DNA of 64,000 nt from Reinekea sp. G2M2-21 (lineage in GTDB: Bacteria > Pseudomonadota > Gammaproteobacteria > Pseudomonadales > Natronospirillaceae). The translations under genes and the position numbers were made by a program. Under the pieces are notes generated by a model. The model saw only the letters and a list, made by a program, of their open reading frames with translations, ran no database searches and was not told the origin of the DNA. Numbering within the stretch: position 1 is the first letter of the stretch; every line of letters begins with the position of its first letter. Positions 17,418-27,034 of this stretch are shown piece by piece. The DNA is taken from NCBI RefSeq assembly GCF_015687175.1, contig NZ_JADPQG010000007.1, forward strand, positions 124,001-188,000, written 5' to 3'.

Positions 17418-19001
17418 ATGCGAAGCTCATTAATAACCCTACTTGTTTTTGGTGCTCTTGTTGGTTGCTCTACGGTGGATAAACGTCCAACGGTATTTGA
17501 TGACGAAACGGGCTCCCTAACCGAAAGGCAAGACCGTGCCTTCAACAACAACCGCGAACTTGCTGCCGACGTGATTCGGGAGTGGAAGTATAGCGATACA
17601 CGGCCAGCTGGCATCGTTGATTTATCAAACGCAAAAGTTCCATATGTCTCTCCAAAGTCGGTTGTCGTTGATCCTGACCTACCAGGTATTTTTGAAACAC
17701 GAGTCGAATTCAACCCTTCTACGGAGACGGCATTTGATGATGTGGTTGAGATGATCGCGTCAATATCCAAATTGAAAGTTCATGTGCGCGAAGATGTCTA
17801 CACCTTGAAGTCCTCTGATAGTACTGATGAAACAACACAAGCTGAAGGCTTAACGCCTTCCAGTACTAATAACGAGACATCAACTTTGACGCTGAGTATT
17901 GGTACAAGTGACTACGAGGGTACTTTAGAAGGGTTTTTGGACTATGTTACTTCTTCACTCAATCTTGACTGGACTTATTTGTCCGACGAGCAACAGATCC
18001 TGTTTTCGCGCTATGTGACACATGAATACAGAATTTTGACATCTCCAACATCCCTATCATTCAATGGATCGATAGTAGCTAACGATGTGTGGTCGCAGGT
18101 AATTGATGCGGTTTCTTCAATCGTTGGTGAGACCGGTAGCGTAACGTCAAATCCCTCAAGCGGTTTAGTTACAGTCACCGATACACTTGATGTACATCGT
18201 CGAGTTCACTCGCTTCTTGAACGTATCAACAAAACTCTTTCACAGACTATACAGGTACGTTTAGATATAGTGACTGTTCGTGTGAACGAAGAAGAACTTG
18301 ATGGTCTTAACATTAACTTGCTGGCTTCAAATGGAAATGTTTCAGGTGTGTTCTCCGGGCGCGACTTTCTGAGTAATTCTGGTTCACTTGGTGTCAGTAT
18401 AGTTGGAGAAACGCTCTCACTGGCAGGAACTGAAGTTGTCTTAAATCGTATGCGAGGTTTGTCTTCCCGTACAACACAGCAAAGCAAGATACTGCGTACT
18501 CAGAACAATCATGCTATGGAATATGCGGACACCAACACCATTCAATACTTAGGCTCAGTCCAACAAGAAACTAATACTGATTCAGCTGGCGGAAACTCAT
18601 CGTTTGATGCCGGTAAATTGTCTCTGTCAGAGTTGGAGGTAGGCCTTGAACTAAAAGCTATCCCACACATAACAGACGACTCCAATGCTGTTGTGCTCGA
18701 CCTGTGGCTGTCGATTTCTGACCTGGTTGCTTTACGAGATGAAACTTCTGGGGGGCAGCGTGTTCAGGCGCCTGAATTTAAAACTGCAACCTTCAAGGAG
18801 CGCTTGGTGATTAGTAACGGCGGTAGCGCATTAATTGCGGCGCAGGAAGCTCTGGTCAGTGATGATGCGAATAGAGGCATATTTTCAGGACCTCTTGCCT
18901 GGCTAGGTGGAAGCAAAAATCGGTCGATGGAACGTGAAATAACATTCCTTACATTGACACCGGTTATTACCAACACACAGATTCATAAACAGGTCTTCTA
19001 A
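17418..19001 (+). CDS. pilN: PilN-type secretin of the thin pilus
   Basis: 527 residues from the ATG at 17418 (GGGAGA upstream), giving a clean lipoprotein signal with LVGC and lipidated Cys 17. PilN is the outer-membrane secretin through which the type IVb pilus leaves the cell. Domain order fits R64 PilN: N-domain region (90-250), then the secretin beta-barrel domain (about 290-520) with conserved patterns such as VGLELKAIPHI and a final LTPVI strand. It directly follows the PilL-like gene, its probable partner, and precedes pilO by one base. Confidence 0.9.
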   Translation: MRSSLITLLVFGALVGCSTVDKRPTVFDDETGSLTERQDRAFNNNRELAADVIREWKYSDTRPAGIVDLSNAKVPYVSPKSVVVDPDLPGIFETRVEFNPSTETAFDDVVEMIASISKLKVHVREDVYTLKSSDSTDETTQAEGLTPSSTNNETSTLTLSIGTSDYEGTLEGFLDYVTSSLNLDWTYLSDEQQILFSRYVTHEYRILTSPTSLSFNGSIVANDVWSQVIDAVSSIVGETGSVTSNPSSGLVTVTDTLDVHRRVHSLLERINKTLSQTIQVRLDIVTVRVNEEELDGLNINLLASNGNVSGVFSGRDFLSNSGSLGVSIVGETLSLAGTEVVLNRMRGLSSRTTQQSKILRTQNNHAMEYADTNTIQYLGSVQQETNTDSAGGNSSFDAGKLSLSELEVGLELKAIPHITDDSNAVVLDLWLSISDLVALRDETSGGQRVQAPEFKTATFKERLVISNGGSALIAAQEALVSDDANRGIFSGPLAWLGGSKNRSMEREITFLTLTPVITNTQIHKQVF

Positions 19002-19002
19002 A

Positions 19003-20553
19003 ATGGTTGAAATCCGAATCGCCAAAAATGTCTTTGTCGGTGGTTTAACTTGGACATATCTGTCAGGTGACGATCGCTATAAGCGCTTGTCTAATGTGAA
19101 GAAGGATGGGTTAGAAGCCGGCGCGCGACTTGGGCTGGGACTTCATCCGAAATTTCCACAAACGAAGAAAGACAGTGGTTTCGGGTTTGTTCCTGATGCA
19201 AACTTTAATCGGAAATGGGTTGGCAAGCGATCACTTGCGGCTGTAATTGCTGCACGTGTTCCTAACGGCATAGCATTTTTCCCAGTGGACTCTACCGCTT
19301 CGCAAGTAGCCATGGTTTTAGTGTTGAACGGTATACCCCTAGTTGATGTTGTCGCCGAGACAGATCGAATTGACTTGGAAATCGGAGAAGTTATTAGGGA
19401 ACACCTAGGAACCGGAGATGCGGACACATTCTATGCAATTCGACGCCCGCGATTTGTGTTCGATGAATCACTCTTAAAAGCAGAAAAAGATACAGCATTA
19501 GGATATGCACTAGAACAACTTAAATCTGCAGTTGAAGAAAAGGGCTTTGAGGTTTTAGATGATGAGATTTATGGTGACCTTTCACTGAATAAGTTACCAG
19601 CTAAGACTAGCCTTCGTTTGCTAAAAGGATTTGAGCCAGTAACCATCATAAGTGTCGTGTCTATTCTATTCGTGTTAATTACGAGCGGCGTACTTTGGAA
19701 AATTAATCAAGACCGTATTGCTGATGAAATACGTAGATCGCGCCTTGCTGAGCTCGCTAATTTGTCAGGTAATGATGGACCTAGTCGCCAAGAGCAAATA
19801 GAAATAGCGCTTGAGCAGCTTCAGGGTCAAGTTGGTGACGATCTATATGCTTATTACGTTGTTAATAGTGCAGACAATTATCCAATGGACTGGCCCCTAC
19901 GAGTAGTAGACGCAGTGAGTAGTTTGCCGAAGAGTATTGGTGGTTTTGAAGTGTTTGAGTTGACATGCTCCACGATACAATCGCAATGCTTGGTTCAATT
20001 TAGAAACTCAGGTAAGCGATCGAGTTTGGTTGAATTGGATAGATTCGTCTCTAACAGTGAGTTGCTAAGCGCTTTAAAGATTGATTCTAATCGCACACAA
20101 GCTTCGGCCAAGATTAAGTTCCAGCCCGGCCAACCCCGAACACCAATCGAGTATTTTGGATCTCTTTCTAATTTCACAGAAAGTGCGTTAAGGCTGTCTG
20201 ATGAAATATTCGAAAACTATGTATATGCAGATCAATTTGTTTATGGGCCTCAGGTAGATGCTTCCTTTGAGCAGCCAGTGTCAGAGGAGGTTACAGCAAG
20301 ACCTACGCAAGAGCAGGGCGATTTGGTGGAAGATGTTGGTATACCTTCAGATTGGATTGTACATCAAAGAGTCAGAATGCAAGGGCCTAACAAGCTGACC
20401 CTTCAGCGTGCGATTAACTCAGTGTCAACGGAGGGTTTTGGTTTTACTGATCTCACGGTTACATTTAATGAATTTCAAGAAATCTCGGATTGGCAGACTT
20501 TTGGAAGGCTTGTTCGTTCAGGGACTGCTCAAACTAACAAAGTATTTAAATGA
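19003..20553 (+). CDS. pilO: PilO-type thin-pilus assembly protein
   Basis: 516 residues, with a cytoplasmic N-terminal domain (1-205) that resembles the actin-like or PilM-like region of R64-type PilO, one membrane helix at about 213-232 (VTIISVVSILFVLITSGV) and a periplasmic domain with coiled-coil start. It would form the inner-membrane platform between the secretin and the motor ATPase. Assigned from topology, length and its place between pilN and pilP. Confidence 0.85.
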   Translation: MVEIRIAKNVFVGGLTWTYLSGDDRYKRLSNVKKDGLEAGARLGLGLHPKFPQTKKDSGFGFVPDANFNRKWVGKRSLAAVIAARVPNGIAFFPVDSTASQVAMVLVLNGIPLVDVVAETDRIDLEIGEVIREHLGTGDADTFYAIRRPRFVFDESLLKAEKDTALGYALEQLKSAVEEKGFEVLDDEIYGDLSLNKLPAKTSLRLLKGFEPVTIISVVSILFVLITSGVLWKINQDRIADEIRRSRLAELANLSGNDGPSRQEQIEIALEQLQGQVGDDLYAYYVVNSADNYPMDWPLRVVDAVSSLPKSIGGFEVFELTCSTIQSQCLVQFRNSGKRSSLVELDRFVSNSELLSALKIDSNRTQASAKIKFQPGQPRTPIEYFGSLSNFTESALRLSDEIFENYVYADQFVYGPQVDASFEQPVSEEVTARPTQEQGDLVEDVGIPSDWIVHQRVRMQGPNKLTLQRAINSVSTEGFGFTDLTVTFNEFQEISDWQTFGRLVRSGTAQTNKVFK

Positions 20554-20563
20554 GGACTTGTGA

Positions 20564-21238
20564 ATGATGAATAAATTAAGCAAAGGTGTGATCTTTTCAA
20601 TTCTTGCTCTGGTTTCGGTTATTAGCCATGCGGAAGAAAAAGCGAATTCATTAGTAAACAGCCGCGTTGAGGTACCAGTTGCACCTCCTGAATTATCTGA
20701 TTTGCTGGAGAAAGACAACGCCATGGCCCCAAATATTACTAATCATGACATGCAGATTGAACAGCTACGAAAACAGACCGAGATACTGCAAGCTCAATTA
20801 GACCGGAACGGTTTATTCAGGCAGCTAGAGGATCTTTACGGATTAGACCATTGGCTCCAGGGCGGCGCTACAGTTGGTGGCAACGAGAATCCTACTGGAA
20901 GTGGATTGGAAACTTTTGCTGGCATTGACGGAAGTTCCCGTGGCGCGTCTGATTTTATGGCTGGTAATACCGCAAGTTCTAAAGAAGCAATTGTCAGATA
21001 TGCTTCAATGCAGAGTTACCTAAGTTTTGGTACTGAGAAGACTGCCGTTGTTCGGTGGGATCCGATTACACCGACTGTGAAATCAGGTGATATTTTGCCG
21101 GGAGGATTCAATATTGTTGAAATTCGAAAGAATGACATAGTTATGGAAAAGGACGGTATTGTGTTCTCATTAACTCAAGAACCAGTATCGATTGATGACT
21201 TAATGGCTGTAATTGCTCAGAAGCGTGAAGGCAAATAA
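20564..21238 (+). CDS. pilP: PilP-type pilus assembly protein
   Basis: 224 residues with an N-terminal signal peptide (ending SHA), a short coiled coil at about 60-85 (QIEQLRKQTEILQAQL) and a C-terminal beta domain (about 145-215) of the PilP kind, which in related pili docks onto the secretin. Position between pilO and pilQ supports the name. Starts 11 bases after pilO. Confidence 0.8.
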   Translation: MMNKLSKGVIFSILALVSVISHAEEKANSLVNSRVEVPVAPPELSDLLEKDNAMAPNITNHDMQIEQLRKQTEILQAQLDRNGLFRQLEDLYGLDHWLQGGATVGGNENPTGSGLETFAGIDGSSRGASDFMAGNTASSKEAIVRYASMQSYLSFGTEKTAVVRWDPITPTVKSGDILPGGFNIVEIRKNDIVMEKDGIVFSLTQEPVSIDDLMAVIAQKREGK

Positions 21239-21272
21239 ATTAAATGTTTTGTAACTGAACAAAGGCTTCGTG

Positions 21273-23138
21273 ATGTTTGCGATCTTCCGAAATACAAAGG
21301 CACCAATTGAAAAACCACAAGTTTCTATGAGCGCGCAAAATTCTAAGCGAGTTCGTAGACTTGATGGTGCTATGCGAAGTAGTGTTCGCAATCAAGCCAA
21401 AACTCTAATGTCATTCGATGAGGTTATAGCGAATAGTAAGGAGCGAGTAGTAGAGGTTCCAGACATCTTAACTGCGACTCTGCGGAAAGGTATTGTTATT
21501 CTCGAGTCGTCTGTGCAAAGCAGAGTCATATTAGCGTTTAAAGCTGATACCGCACCGGCTACCTTGAAAACACAAAAGTCTCGCTTGCACAATCTAAATT
21601 ACATTGATGTGTTAGACGCTCGACTTGGAGAAGATTGCTGGGACAAACTGTCAGAGCGTTTACGTTCTGATTTACGCGAAACACACGGCAGTATTAAGAC
21701 TAAAAATGAGGCACTTAAAAACTGGTCGACGATTGTCGATTATGGCATTAATCGTGGCGCGAGTGACATACATATAATCGGAGATCCACGTGGTGATGAT
21801 ACCTCCATTAGATATCGTATAGACGGTGTACTTCAGGAGCATGAGAGGTACAGTCAGTTGGGCTATGACCGCATAGTTGAAGCGGTTCGCGCTGCCTGGA
21901 ATAGCACGCAGAACAAAAATACATCCAAAGAAAATGGCTATGTCACCAATCATATCCGAGACACGATTATTTCACATAGCGCTCAAGGCAAATTGTATGA
22001 TTTACGATTTCAGCAGAGCCCACATGGTGACCAAAGTGGAAGCGATAACGATACTGGATTTAACTTGGTTATGCGAATTACTGCTTCAGGTAGTAGCGCG
22101 ACACTCATTGATCTCAATGACTATGGTTATGCTTCATTTACATATGAGTTGATAGGAAGACGAATTCGAAAGTTCAATGGATTGACTTTGATTGCAGGCC
22201 CGACTGGTTCGGGAAAGTCAACCGCATGTTTGGCATCGGTAAAGTCAGCCGCTATTCAATATTCTGGGAAAAAGTTACAGACAATTGAAGATCCGATCGA
22301 GTCTATTATCGGTCACAACGTTGCGCAAATGAGCGTTCCGAGTACTGAAGATTCAAATGGTTCAACCGGTTATGTAAAGGCAATGAAAGCAGTCTTGCGA
22401 CAGGATCCAGACCTCATTTATTGCGGTGAGGTTCAAGGAAGTGAAATGGCCAGGCTTACTATGAGTGCTGCGATTACCGGCCATATGACGTTGGCTACAC
22501 TTCACAGTGAAAATGCATTGCTTATTCCAGACAACTTTGCGAGCAAAGGAGTGGAGTTTGAAAGCTTAATAGGACCCGGGGGGCTTATGCTAGCAATCGC
22601 ACAGAAGCTTGTAGGTCGAGCTTGTCCGGCCTGTTCGAAGCCGTTGTTGCGAGAAAACAATAAGCTGCTGTTTGATGCGGTCTCTCGTGTTATCCCAACC
22701 GATCTTATTGAGAATGTTCGGGTTCATGGTCAAAACCAAGAATGCAATGTCTGTGAAGGTCGCGGTGTGAAAGGCCGTATACCGGTTGAAGAGGCTCTGC
22801 CCATAACAGACGCAATCCGTAGCGCATTTCTTTCTCGAGATATGTCGAAAGTGACCAAGGCATGGTATGACTTCGATATCCTCGTGGCGCTTGGAGACGG
22901 GTATCACGGTAGGACCATTGAGGACCGCGCTCTTTTTCTTGCCTCTCAAGGCGTTATTTTAGCAAACGATTTATACCTGCTAATTGAGAACTTCGAACAA
23001 TGTCGTCCATCTAATCCAGAGTATAAGAAACTCGAAGGGCAGGCGGCGTTCGCGTACATATGGGGGAGGACGCCCACCACAAAGAAAAAATATGTTCCTG
23101 GCTTTGTCCATTCTGTTTCCCAAGTAGAGGGTGTTTAG
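21273..23138 (+). CDS. pilQ: PilQ-type pilus motor ATPase (GspE/PilB family)
   Basis: 621 residues from the ATG at 21273; a GTG one codon earlier is too close to the AAAGG site. It is the cytoplasmic hexameric ATPase that drives pilus extension. Walker A AGPTGSGKST lies at about 308-317, the Asp box TIEDPIES follows, then the Walker B region DPDLIYCGEVQG and the His box (LATLHSEN). A tetracysteine zinc motif is present: CPAC at about 450 and CNVC about 35 residues later, as in GspE/PilB. Note that R64 PilQ is this ATPase, not the secretin called PilQ in type IVa pili. Confidence 0.9.
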   Translation: MFAIFRNTKAPIEKPQVSMSAQNSKRVRRLDGAMRSSVRNQAKTLMSFDEVIANSKERVVEVPDILTATLRKGIVILESSVQSRVILAFKADTAPATLKTQKSRLHNLNYIDVLDARLGEDCWDKLSERLRSDLRETHGSIKTKNEALKNWSTIVDYGINRGASDIHIIGDPRGDDTSIRYRIDGVLQEHERYSQLGYDRIVEAVRAAWNSTQNKNTSKENGYVTNHIRDTIISHSAQGKLYDLRFQQSPHGDQSGSDNDTGFNLVMRITASGSSATLIDLNDYGYASFTYELIGRRIRKFNGLTLIAGPTGSGKSTACLASVKSAAIQYSGKKLQTIEDPIESIIGHNVAQMSVPSTEDSNGSTGYVKAMKAVLRQDPDLIYCGEVQGSEMARLTMSAAITGHMTLATLHSENALLIPDNFASKGVEFESLIGPGGLMLAIAQKLVGRACPACSKPLLRENNKLLFDAVSRVIPTDLIENVRVHGQNQECNVCEGRGVKGRIPVEEALPITDAIRSAFLSRDMSKVTKAWYDFDILVALGDGYHGRTIEDRALFLASQGVILANDLYLLIENFEQCRPSNPEYKKLEGQAAFAYIWGRTPTTKKKYVPGFVHSVSQVEGV

Positions 23139-23141
23139 CTG

Positions 23142-24203
23142 ATGAGTATCAATTTAGCAGTTTCTAAACTGTTTTTTTCTGCGAAAGAACGTAAAGACTT
23201 CTACCAGTTGTGTGCTGACTATCTTGGACAGGGGCAGAGTCTCAGCAAGCTAGTTGGGTCATACCGTAGACGTTATGAGAAAGACGGTAACTTGCTGAAA
23301 GCGGTGTTCGAGGAGTTGGAAACTAAGCTTAATACTGGCTCGAGATATAGCGATGCATTTGCTCAAATTCTACCGAAGGATGAGTTGGGAATGATTGCGT
23401 GCGTGGATCGGAGTCAGATATCCGATGTGCAAAGGGTATTTTTAATTCTCGTGAATCAACTTGAGAAAAAAATTAGTATCTCTCAGTCCATGTTTGGATT
23501 AAATACCATATTTATTTTTTTGGTTATCTTGTTTGGGCCGTTAGTTATTAACTCGATGTCTGGTGTTTATGTTGAAGTTAGCGATCGACTTCTGCGTATG
23601 GTTAACATTTACACGTTAAATTCTTACTCCGCTTGGGTGATTACGAAGTTTCAACCCTTTATGGCGGATCGATTTTACATGATTTACTTTGTTGTTCTCG
23701 TGTTCTTGTCTATTTCATGGGCGCTTGTGATTTATGTTCCTCCATCTATTGCGAGGATGAAGATTGAAAAAATTGGTCTGTTCTTCCCATTCTACTTGTA
23801 TGCCCGTTATAAAAGTTTTCTTTTCCTTTTATCAGCCGGCGCATTCAGTGACGCAAACTATTCAATCTCTGACTATGCACGAGTTATGTCAAAACTGTCG
23901 AAGAACTATGAGCACAAAGTCTATGACGCTATTTCACATCGACTGAGTTCAGGTCACTTCTCCGATGGCGAAGCACTTATGATCGGCTGGTTGCCAAAAG
24001 AAATCGAATATCGCCTTGAGGATTACGCTCAAAGTGATGACTTCGGTACAGCCACGTTCCGCATTGCTGAGCAGACCATAGTGTCTGTGAAGAAGTCGAT
24101 TGAACGTGTGATTTCAATGTGTCTATACAGCGCGCTTGGCATGTTTATCTGGGCGTTGTTTAGCATTATTTTGTCAAATCAATTTTTAACTCAATCTATA
24201 TAG
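23142..24203 (+). CDS. pilR: PilR-type inner-membrane pilus platform protein (GspF family)
   Basis: 353 residues with the GspF/PilC layout: a cytoplasmic domain (1-115), a membrane helix at about 120-140, a second near 179-200, another cytoplasmic domain and a C-terminal helix at about 325-347. It anchors the pilus base and contacts the motor ATPase. The gene begins 3 bases after pilQ. Confidence 0.85.
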   Translation: MSINLAVSKLFFSAKERKDFYQLCADYLGQGQSLSKLVGSYRRRYEKDGNLLKAVFEELETKLNTGSRYSDAFAQILPKDELGMIACVDRSQISDVQRVFLILVNQLEKKISISQSMFGLNTIFIFLVILFGPLVINSMSGVYVEVSDRLLRMVNIYTLNSYSAWVITKFQPFMADRFYMIYFVVLVFLSISWALVIYVPPSIARMKIEKIGLFFPFYLYARYKSFLFLLSAGAFSDANYSISDYARVMSKLSKNYEHKVYDAISHRLSSGHFSDGEALMIGWLPKEIEYRLEDYAQSDDFGTATFRIAEQTIVSVKKSIERVISMCLYSALGMFIWALFSIILSNQFLTQSI

Positions 24204-24215
24204 TGAGGAACTATA

Positions 24216-24794
24216 ATGCGCAGCTTAAACAAAAAACAACGTGGATGGACCATTGTGGAGCTTGGTATTGTATTGGCAATTATTGGGTTGCTAGGTGCAG
24301 CTGGTTTGGGTGTTTGGCTTGGTTTTTTCGGGACAGCCAATGCACGCATACAGTCGGACTATGAATTAAGCTGTTACCAAAAGCTGAAGACTCAAGTTGG
24401 TGCCAATCCGAATTACACCAGTTGGTCAGCAGCTTCCTTGGTTGATGGCAATATTTGCCCAGAGGACATGGTAAACGCTGCTGGTACTGGCTTGGTCAAT
24501 GTTTGGGGAGGTGCTGTCACGGTTGCAATGTTAGGTACTGGTTTCGAAGATAATATTTCGTTTGTAACTGACAGTGTCGAGTATGAATCTTGCTCCGAAT
24601 TTGCAAGCTCTTTAGGTGCGGTGGCCCGTGGTGTTGGTATTGATGCTGGCGGTACTGGTACTTATACGTGGGTTAAAGATCGCGCCGGATTTAGTGGAAC
24701 CATCATTAACGAAGTTCAACAGGCGGCGCTTGCTACTGCTTGTGCTGACTCGAACAATGATAACGTAGTCGACGTAATCACCTACTATCGCTAA
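24216..24794 (+). CDS. pilS: PilS-type major prepilin
   Basis: 192 residues. The N-terminus carries the prepilin signal KKQRG followed by WTIVELGIVLAIIGLL: cleavage after Gly leaves Trp at +1 and the conserved Glu at +5, as in type IVb prepilins. A C-terminal Cys pair region (SCSEF and ATACAD) could form the usual disulfide. It would be the main subunit of the thin pilus. No prepilin peptidase gene is present in this window, so processing would depend on another gene. Confidence 0.9.
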   Translation: MRSLNKKQRGWTIVELGIVLAIIGLLGAAGLGVWLGFFGTANARIQSDYELSCYQKLKTQVGANPNYTSWSAASLVDGNICPEDMVNAAGTGLVNVWGGAVTVAMLGTGFEDNISFVTDSVEYESCSEFASSLGAVARGVGIDAGGTGTYTWVKDRAGFSGTIINEVQQAALATACADSNNDNVVDVITYYR

Positions 24795-24809
24795 GAAGAG
24801 TAAACGAAT

Positions 24810-26471
24810 ATGCGAATGCAAGGAGTTCACGCTCAGCAAAAACAGGTTGGCTTCACTTTTGTGGAACTTTCAATCGCTTTAGTGATACTTTCTATTCTGT
24901 CCTCGGTTTTTATGAAGGTATGGGTGTTGCCCGAACTTGAAAAAGGATCGACTCGAATTGCTGGTCGTGAGCTCGCAATGTATTCGTTCGCTGCGCAACG
25001 ACGTCTCTCACAAGAGGGCGTCGCCGTACTTGGCGGTGCTGCTACGCTTACTTTTAATGGCACTGATTGGTTGCAGAATGGTTGCCCAGGTGGAGTGGGT
25101 TCTGCTCCGAACGCTTATCTCGACTGCGACTTCAACCCCCTAAATCAATGGGGAGAAGGATATACCGCCACACTTTCTGAACCGACACCGGGGCGAGTCA
25201 GAGCAGAAATCCGTATAGATGGTCCGAAGGCTTTGAGAACCTCTGGTGCAGGTACCTTGGCTGACGTTGATCCATCCTTGCTTTATGTAATGCGCAATGC
25301 AGCTGCTTCAAGACAACCGGGTATGTCGCCTGTAAGTACTATGTTTTATGATGTTCGTGTCGAAGATAATGATGCAGATGGTCGAGCTGATACGTTAGTG
25401 ACCGTCCAAAGCACAGAGCTTGCTTTTGACATTTGGTTACGTGTCGACGGCGCTAATGCCATGACTGCGGATCTCGACATGGGTGGCAATAATTTGGTGA
25501 ATGCGAACTCAGGCCAATTCGCGGACTTTATTTCGGTGAGCGGTGGTGCTTGGGGTACAGTCGCAGGAAGTGGTGCAGGTGCTTGGGCTACGTCAACAAA
25601 TGCGCTATTCGCAAATGATACCGATGTACAGATTGTAGGTGGTGACGTCTTCGATATCCAAGCCACAAATTTACTCCGATTGCAGTCTGTCGATGCTGTA
25701 GTCTCAGTGTCGCCTAATACAGTTAATTCTTTAACAAGTGACGGTGCGGGCAAAACGGCTTCAATTATTCAGACAAACGACAATCTATCGTTATCCTCGA
25801 ATGACAGTGGTGTTTCTACAACGCTTTCATTTGACTCTACGCCAGGGTTAAGCGCTTCTGTTGATATTCAAACCAGTAATCCAGCGGCAGGACCGACTAC
25901 CATCCTTGACTTTATTCAAATTGGTGGTGCAGCGAGCGGCAATCGCGGCACGCTCATTTCAACAAACGACACTTCTATAGGCTATATCGCAAACCGGGGC
26001 ATTATAGAAGTTCTCGACTTTGATAATGGCGGTTCAATGCAAGACGGAATACTTGCGTTCGCTGATAATCCTGGAGGAGCAGGTGTTGAAGTATCAGGTC
26101 AGGGATTTGATTTGAGAGTCACTGGAACCGGAACAAATGAAGCAACCATCGTTGCTGATAATGTCTATGACCCAACAGTTAACCGATTCCTAGATCAGGC
26201 GGTATTTGATAAAACGGTAGTTCAATATCGCGGAACACCTATCAAGATACCGAAGCCGACCTGTAAAGCAGGTCGGGTACCTCAGGTGTTTACTTCTGTG
26301 CAAGGTGCCTACCACATATCGGGTCGCCCTATCCTTGGGTTTGACGTGGACGTGACAGACATGGGTGTGTATTGGAATGTGGCGGGTGTTGTTTGGATGG
26401 ATACGGACAAGGGTAGAACTCGCCTGTATGACAATGCAATGAAGATTGAGGTTGACCGTAAATGCAGCTAG
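24810..26471 (+). CDS. pilV: PilV-type minor pilin / tip adhesin
   Basis: 553 residues. Prepilin signal KQVG then FTFVELSIALVILSILS, with Glu at +5. The central part is long and rich in Gly, Asn and Thr with repeated short beta strands; the last 75 residues form a compact domain with two cysteines (PTCKAG and the final KCS). In R64, PilV is the tip adhesin and its C-terminus is switched by a shufflon. Here the 3' end overlaps pilT by 10 bases and I see no inverted recombination repeats, so the C-terminus is fixed. Confidence 0.85.
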   Translation: MRMQGVHAQQKQVGFTFVELSIALVILSILSSVFMKVWVLPELEKGSTRIAGRELAMYSFAAQRRLSQEGVAVLGGAATLTFNGTDWLQNGCPGGVGSAPNAYLDCDFNPLNQWGEGYTATLSEPTPGRVRAEIRIDGPKALRTSGAGTLADVDPSLLYVMRNAAASRQPGMSPVSTMFYDVRVEDNDADGRADTLVTVQSTELAFDIWLRVDGANAMTADLDMGGNNLVNANSGQFADFISVSGGAWGTVAGSGAGAWATSTNALFANDTDVQIVGGDVFDIQATNLLRLQSVDAVVSVSPNTVNSLTSDGAGKTASIIQTNDNLSLSSNDSGVSTTLSFDSTPGLSASVDIQTSNPAAGPTTILDFIQIGGAASGNRGTLISTNDTSIGYIANRGIIEVLDFDNGGSMQDGILAFADNPGGAGVEVSGQGFDLRVTGTGTNEATIVADNVYDPTVNRFLDQAVFDKTVVQYRGTPIKIPKPTCKAGRVPQVFTSVQGAYHISGRPILGFDVDVTDMGVYWNVAGVVWMDTDKGRTRLYDNAMKIEVDRKCS

Positions 26472-27034
26472 TCGCGCGTTTGATGACTTTGTGCATTATA
26501 TTTTCGATTGGATCGTCGATGAGTTTTGCGCGTGAATTGTCTGAAGTTGAAATGCAAAAACTGGGTAGATCAATTGATTTTGTAACTCAGCTCTATTCTA
26601 TTCCTCGACCAGTGATGTATGCACTGTACTTGCAAGAGGGTGGATGGCCAGGTGCGCGTATTGAAATTGGTGGTTCAGCTGATATTGGGATATTCCAGAT
26701 TAACACCTCAGAGGAAAACTGGCTTCCCATTATAAAGAGAGAATTGGACTTAGATGAATCGGCAGTTCAATGGTCAATTCTCGGTAATACGATGGCTGCC
26801 GGTTACATTCTCAAAGTTGAATATGCGCGCACCGGTAGCTGGATACAGGCCATGGGTAATTATCATCGACATAAACAGGATGCAGCGCGTGACCGATATC
26901 TAGCTGGAATAACCGGTTATTTGACTCAGCTTAAAATGGCGCAAGAGCAAATGGCAATGTTTTCAGAAATGGTGCGCACACAAACCCCGCATCTAAGCCT
27001 AGCCCACCGAACAGCAGGTATAAATTTCGAATGA
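26462..27034 (+). CDS. pilT: PilT-type lytic transglycosylase
   Basis: 190 residues with a signal peptide (ending SFA). Lysozyme-like SLT fold: the probable catalytic Glu is in YLQEGGWPG (about residue 59), followed by the family block SADIGIFQINT and later NYHRH. It would open peptidoglycan for pilus or secretion-complex assembly. This is R64 PilT, a transglycosylase, not the retraction ATPase of the same name. Overlaps pilV upstream and dotL downstream. Confidence 0.85.
   Translation: MQLVARLMTLCIIFSIGSSMSFARELSEVEMQKLGRSIDFVTQLYSIPRPVMYALYLQEGGWPGARIEIGGSADIGIFQINTSEENWLPIIKRELDLDESAVQWSILGNTMAAGYILKVEYARTGSWIQAMGNYHRHKQDAARDRYLAGITGYLTQLKMAQEQMAMFSEMVRTQTPHLSLAHRTAGINFE

Noticed and set aside
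24810-26471. Shufflon at the pilV 3' end
   Set aside because: pilT begins inside the pilV end, and no inverted 19-bp-type repeats or alternative C-termini are seen.
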